Below, in pieces: positions 60,266 to 64,000 of a stretch of 64,000 bases of DNA (positions within the stretch are counted from its first letter, which is position 1; each line of letters starts with the position of its first letter). This DNA comes from Arachis hypogaea (lineage: Eukaryota > Streptophyta > Magnoliopsida > Fabales > Fabaceae). The translations under genes were made by a program, and so were the position numbers. Under the pieces are notes generated by a model, which did not search any database, was not told where the DNA came from, and worked only from the letters and a program-made list of their open reading frames with translations. Location of the stretch: positions 2,547,001-2,611,000 of the forward strand of contig NC_092044.1 in the NCBI RefSeq assembly GCF_003086295.3. Reading direction: 5' to 3'.

Positions 60266-61769
60266 TCATCATATCCATATACAATCTAATTATCGACTTT
60301 CTAAGGTTGTTAATTTCAGCTCTCACCCTAACGAATATTCAGGTTCAACGTCACTTTCATACTTGCATCATATGAGTCTATTCCCTCGCTCAAAATAGCA
60401 TTATGTCCTATTAAAAGTGAATGTTACAACAAGTTAACATTCAAAGTAACTTTTGTCTCTATACTCATTTTTTACTTCATCAAACTAGACAAAATACTGG
60501 CGTCTTAGCTTAAGTTTCTGCTTTGATGATGATGAATAGAACATGACAAGAGTATTAAAGAACATTACCAATAGATATAGTTTGAAACCAAATTCAGTTT
60601 ACATATACCTTTTACAAATGAAATCGAAAAAATAATCTTTTTAAATTCCTCCCTATACGCGACTTTAACAACAGCACTTTAATATCATGATAGTATTTGC
60701 CATCATTAAAAGAGTATTTTTCTTCTTCTTCTTTCTCTTCGACGTAGCTCCAGCTGATAATCTACCAATGTCACTTAAGCCGTTCTCCCATAAAAGTACT
60801 TTCTTCCAACTTCAAACCTAGACATGATTTTAATCTTTCATTCTTATTGGCACTTCTAGAGAATATTGTAAAATTAGAGTTTGATCAATTTAAGGCACAT
60901 TAAAAACTAGATTTTGTTTTTGATATTGGAGTAACAACGGTGTTTTTTCAAAATATGGGTTGATTGGGGTATTATTCTCAAATGTGAACCGTTTAATTAG
61001 ATAAACAAAAATCGGACTGTCTAATTTGTGAGAAGTGCAGAAATCAGAACGAGGAATTTGTAAGAGAACAGAAATCGGACCGAGAAATTTCTGTTAAAAA
61101 AATTAAAAAATTTGAAGTATAGAAATCGGACTCTCTAATTTATGTATCTTTCACACTTTTAAAAAACACCAAAAATTACAATGTTAAGATATATTACTAC
61201 TTTTACTTCTATATACAAAAAAAAGAACCCATTAAAAACACTCCACCTTTTACTAATAATCTTTTGTTATTTTTAAAATAAATTTTTTTTTTAACTTTAG
61301 ATACCCTAAACAATGACAAAGAGCGTTAAGTCACCGTTTTAAATTTATCGGAAACTGAACTCCTATAATGGTAGGTTAGTTTTGTCCATTATTAGTAATT
61401 TTGGTATATACATTAAAATTTCAATTATCTTGTGTGTATTTTTATAATCTCAAAAATTTTTTATGTGTATTTTTGTCCATTTATTTTATTATTAGTTACC
61501 TTTCAAAAAAAATTATGCTAAATTTAGTATTTGTGTTAAATATTTCTTATATGTACTCTAATGTTTATAAATAATATATAAGAACTATGCAAAGTACACA
61601 CAGATACACACGAAAAGAAAACCACTTCCACTTGCAATTATTATTTAATTTCTTCGATAGAATTTCATTACTCCCTTTCAATCAAAATTATTTGAAAATA
61701 TCCTATCGTCTCCATTTATAATTGCAAATGCATAGTTGTAGGCACTAGGCATAAGGTATATTCTAGTAA
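60266..61769. other. intergenic region downstream of the defensin-like gene
   Basis: No gene recognised. A short low-copy motif (AAATCGGACTNTCTAATTT / AGAAATCGGACCGAG) is repeated about four times between 61010 and 61140. The remainder is AT-rich. Confidence 0.45.
61010..61140. repeat. short degenerate tandem repeat, AGAAATCGGAC-type
   Basis: Four spaced occurrences of A(G)AAATCGGAC(T/C) or CAGAACGAG variants with AATTTGT. Weak but visible. Confidence 0.5.
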
Positions 61770-63848
61770 TTAATCATATTCAGTACATTCATAGGAGCAT
61801 ACACAAATAGGAAAACTACAATGACCAGAGGATTTGGGGCCAAATTGATCCAAGCATAACTTTATGCAAGGTTCATTGGATATTATGCAATGTGATTCCA
61901 TCAACACTTCTACACACGTCTTTGCTTCAGCCACTTCATTTCTCCTTGAAACAACTGCAAAATAATGCAACAACGTAACATAGTTGTTAAAGAAGATCAT
62001 GTTGGGAATAAGACACAATTCCCCCTTGAGAAAACACCTTTGACAGAGAAATAAAATAGACACAATCACAACACAAGAATTTAACGTGGAAACTCCAATT
62101 ACCGGAGAAAAAACCACGGCCGTTGTCAAATGACAACCAGAGAATATCACTATGTGAAAATTGTTACAACACATAGACTTCTTTCTCTCACCGGCACCCC
62201 AGTACACCCACACTCTTTCAAAGCAAATATCTAACTACACCTCACAACACTCTCTAATCAAAGAGTACAGAGGAAAAGAAAAATCAGATACAAGCTTAAA
62301 GTGTTTCTGACTGGTGCAAAAACAAATGGAGAACTTAGCCTCATATTTATAGCCTAGGCCACCCACTCCATTTGCTATCCTAAGCAATGTGGGACTAATT
62401 CAACCAAATCCTAACAATCTCCACCTTGATTGAAATAGTCACACATCTTCAGCTTCCATTGTCAACACCGACAATTCTTTGCTGCCATTGTCTATACCGA
62501 CAATCATAGTTCAGAGAACTATCATACTCCACCATGAAAGTATACTCACTTGGAATTAGACCACTCCAAGAATTTCGCCTTGGTACAGATCGAAACCTTG
62601 CTGAAAATTCATGGTGCAACTTCCAAATTGGCTTTTCCTGGAAGTTCTTCAGCCATCGACCTAACTCCGCCACACACCTTGCATCTCAACGCCAACCAAT
62701 GCCCGTGTGCAATTGTGGACCTGATTGCCACAACTCATCCTTATCCATGGCAGTGCGGTAATACCATGAGGATACTTCTTGTCTTCTAGAGAACATCATC
62801 TTCTCTCATAGAGAGAGCAACCAGAGATCTTCTCCTTCAACGCCTTGTGCAAACCTGATTGTATCAACACATCCTTGACTTGTACTTGCCACAAGCCAAA
62901 ATTGATTCTTCCATCAAATTTCTCTATTTCAAGCTTCACAGCACTTGAATATCCTGACATTGTTGCAACCGTATACTGGAATATTATAACTCAACTGTAG
63001 ACCGTGCACTAGGAAGGGTCCCCAGGAAAGAGAGGTGGGTCACAATGGACACACTTAAATACCAAGTCTTTCCTTAGCCAGAACCTTTTCCAAACTGCAC
63101 TCTCACAGAGTCACACTGCCTTCCAGCAACAACAACAGCAACCAAAGATCAACCTCAAGCCACAGGACAAAATTCTTTTCTGATGTGGAAGGTCAGACTA
63201 GGCTGCAACCACAGAGCATACTAAGAATAAATCCCACCGAACCGAAGCTCTGATACCACTTGTTGGGAATAAGACACAATTCCCCCTTGAGAAAACACCT
63301 TTGACAGAGAAATAAAATAGACACAATCACAACACAAGAATTTAACGTGGAAACTCCAATTACCGGAGAAAAAACCACGGCCGTTGTCAAATGACAACCA
63401 GAGAATATCACTATGTGAAAATTGTTACAACACATAGACTTCTTTCTCTCACCGGCACCCCAGTACACCCACACTCTTTCAAAGCAAATATCTAACTACA
63501 CCTCACAACACTCTCTAATCAAAGAGTACAGAGGAAAAGAAAAATCAGATACAAGCTTAAAGTGTTTCTGACTGGTGCAAAAACAAATGGAGAACTTAGC
63601 CTCATATTTATAGCCTAGGCCACCCACTCCATTTGCTATCCTAAGCAATGTGGGACTAATTCAACCAAATCCTAACAGATCAATATGCTAGATTTAATTA
63701 GAATATATTAAGTTTTCAATGAATAATAGAACAAAAGCATGAATATATACTCCACAGAAAAAAAAAAGGTATGAGATATGAAGGATGATGAACCAGAAAT
63801 CGAAAGGAAAAGCAAGGAAATCTTTGCTAGAGTTATTGACTTAGCCAT
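61770..63848 (-). CDS. defensin-like cysteine-rich secreted peptide, two exons, 79 aa
   Basis: Exon 1 is 63848-63794 (55 nt) and encodes a signal-peptide-like start (MAKSITLAKISLLFLSIS). Exon 2 is 61954-61770, with TAA at 61770-61772. The donor G|GTTCAT and acceptor TTTTGCAG|TT give matching phase, and the two exons total exactly 80 codons including the stop. A signal-peptide exon followed by one mature-peptide exon is the standard layout of plant DEFL genes. The mature part has eight cysteines spaced C-8-C-6-C-3-C-11-C-4-C-1-C-3-C, including the CxxxC and CxC signatures of the cysteine-stabilised alpha-beta fold. Such peptides act outside the cell in defence or signalling; which one applies here is unknown. 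The 1839-bp intron contains a 1678-bp LTR element. Without it the intron would be about 156 bp. Confidence 0.8.
62000..62416 (-). repeat. 3' LTR of the intronic element
   Basis: 417 bp. Contains CTATAAATA on the minus strand (about 62344-62352), a likely LTR promoter TATA box. Confidence 0.93.
63247..63258 (-). promoter_or_regulatory. primer-binding site of the intronic LTR element
   Basis: TGGTATCAGAGC on the minus strand, complementary to initiator-Met tRNA, two bases from the 5' LTR end. It fixes the element's orientation. Confidence 0.85.
63261..63677 (-). repeat. 5' LTR of the intronic element
   Basis: 417 bp, apparently identical to 62000-62416. TATA-like CTATAAATA at about 63605-63613 on the minus strand. 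Confidence 0.93.
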
Positions 63849-64000
63849 CTTTTTAATAAGCAAAGTGGGAATAATTCTTGATCTTAAATATACTCTTATG
63901 TATGCGACTTTAAAAAGTGATTTGTTAAGAAAAGTAACTATACATTTTTTTATTTGATTCTTTCTATATTATGTTATCACATTATATAAAATATATGCAA

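Larger units (their letters stand above)
62000..63677 (-). mobile_element. non-coding copia-like LTR element (TRIM/LARD type) inside the defensin-like gene intron
   Basis: LTRs at 62000-62416 and 63261-63677 are both 417 bp and look identical by eye, TGTTGGGAATAAG...AAATCCTAACA. A perfect 5-bp target duplication GATCA flanks the element (61995-61999 and 63678-63682). On the minus strand the primer-binding site TGGTATCAGAGC (63258-63247) follows the 5' LTR, and AAGGTGGAGAT adjoins the 3' LTR. The 844-bp interior has no gag or pol. The element is in the same orientation as the host gene. Confidence 0.95.

Noticed and set aside
62000..62213. 147-residue ORF running from the LTR into the defensin-like exon
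   Set aside because: Its N-terminal half is LTR sequence and crosses the exon 2 acceptor. The spliced model with the 63794-63848 signal exon explains the locus better.
63193..63474. 93-residue ORF repeating the start of the 61770-62213 ORF
   Set aside because: It is the same LTR sequence in the other repeat.

Overview
This window looks like nuclear DNA of a flowering plant. It has intron-rich plant genes, AT-rich intergenic DNA, and nested LTR retrotransposons, CACTA and MULE elements. Several repeats (a very large LTR with CpG-rich ACGCGT blocks, Tat-type Ty3/gypsy elements, a CACTA element with GACGGC subterminal motifs) remind me of legumes, and of peanut (Arachis) in particular. That placement is from memory, not from a search.

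Layout. (1) 1-10.7 kb is ordinary gene space: the 3' part of a class III peroxidase gene (+), a one-exon plant protein with an OVATE-like C-terminus (-), and a nine-exon DDX11/CHL1-type DNA helicase (-). The helicase appears one base short inside helicase motif Ia. (2) 11.2-32.2 kb is a duplicated block. Each copy carries a gag-only LTR element, a common flank, an F-box gene (-) and broken fragments of the helicase gene. Copy A is at 11.2-17.6 kb. Copy B runs 18.4-21.0 kb and resumes at 28.5-32.2 kb. Copy B is split by a 7.5-kb CACTA transposon, which is itself split by a 5.3-kb Ty1/copia element. Copy A preserves the empty CACTA target site. (3) 32.4-42.6 kb holds an unrecognised ORF, a decayed FAR1/FHY3 (MULE-transposase-like) pseudogene, a fragment encoding a Ulp1-type cysteine protease domain, and an antisense ORF plus LTR of a Tat-type gypsy element. 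(4) 42.8-44.2 kb has a possible exon and a MULE-type element with long terminal inverted repeats and a 9-bp target duplication. (5) 45.4-48.5 kb has a third F-box gene (+). Its leader exon is shared with the FAR1-like pseudogene. (6) 49.3-60.3 kb is a gypsy graveyard: a minus-strand gag-protease-RT fragment abutting a plus-strand Tat element. The integrase of the Tat element is split by a 4.4-kb solo LTR, and it carries a decayed antisense ORF and its 3' LTR. (7) 61.8-63.9 kb is a two-exon defensin-like peptide gene (-). A 1.7-kb non-coding LTR element with apparently identical LTRs sits in its only intron.

The genes do not form a pathway. The main interest is how mobile elements and gene fragments have been assembled here. 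The F-box paralogues A and B take their start codon from helicase exon 7 read in another frame, while F-box C has a leader shared with a transposase-derived gene. Target-site duplications and an internal empty site allow several insertions to be ordered. All splice models were read by eye from GT/AG sites, phase and family similarity. No transcript or database evidence was available.
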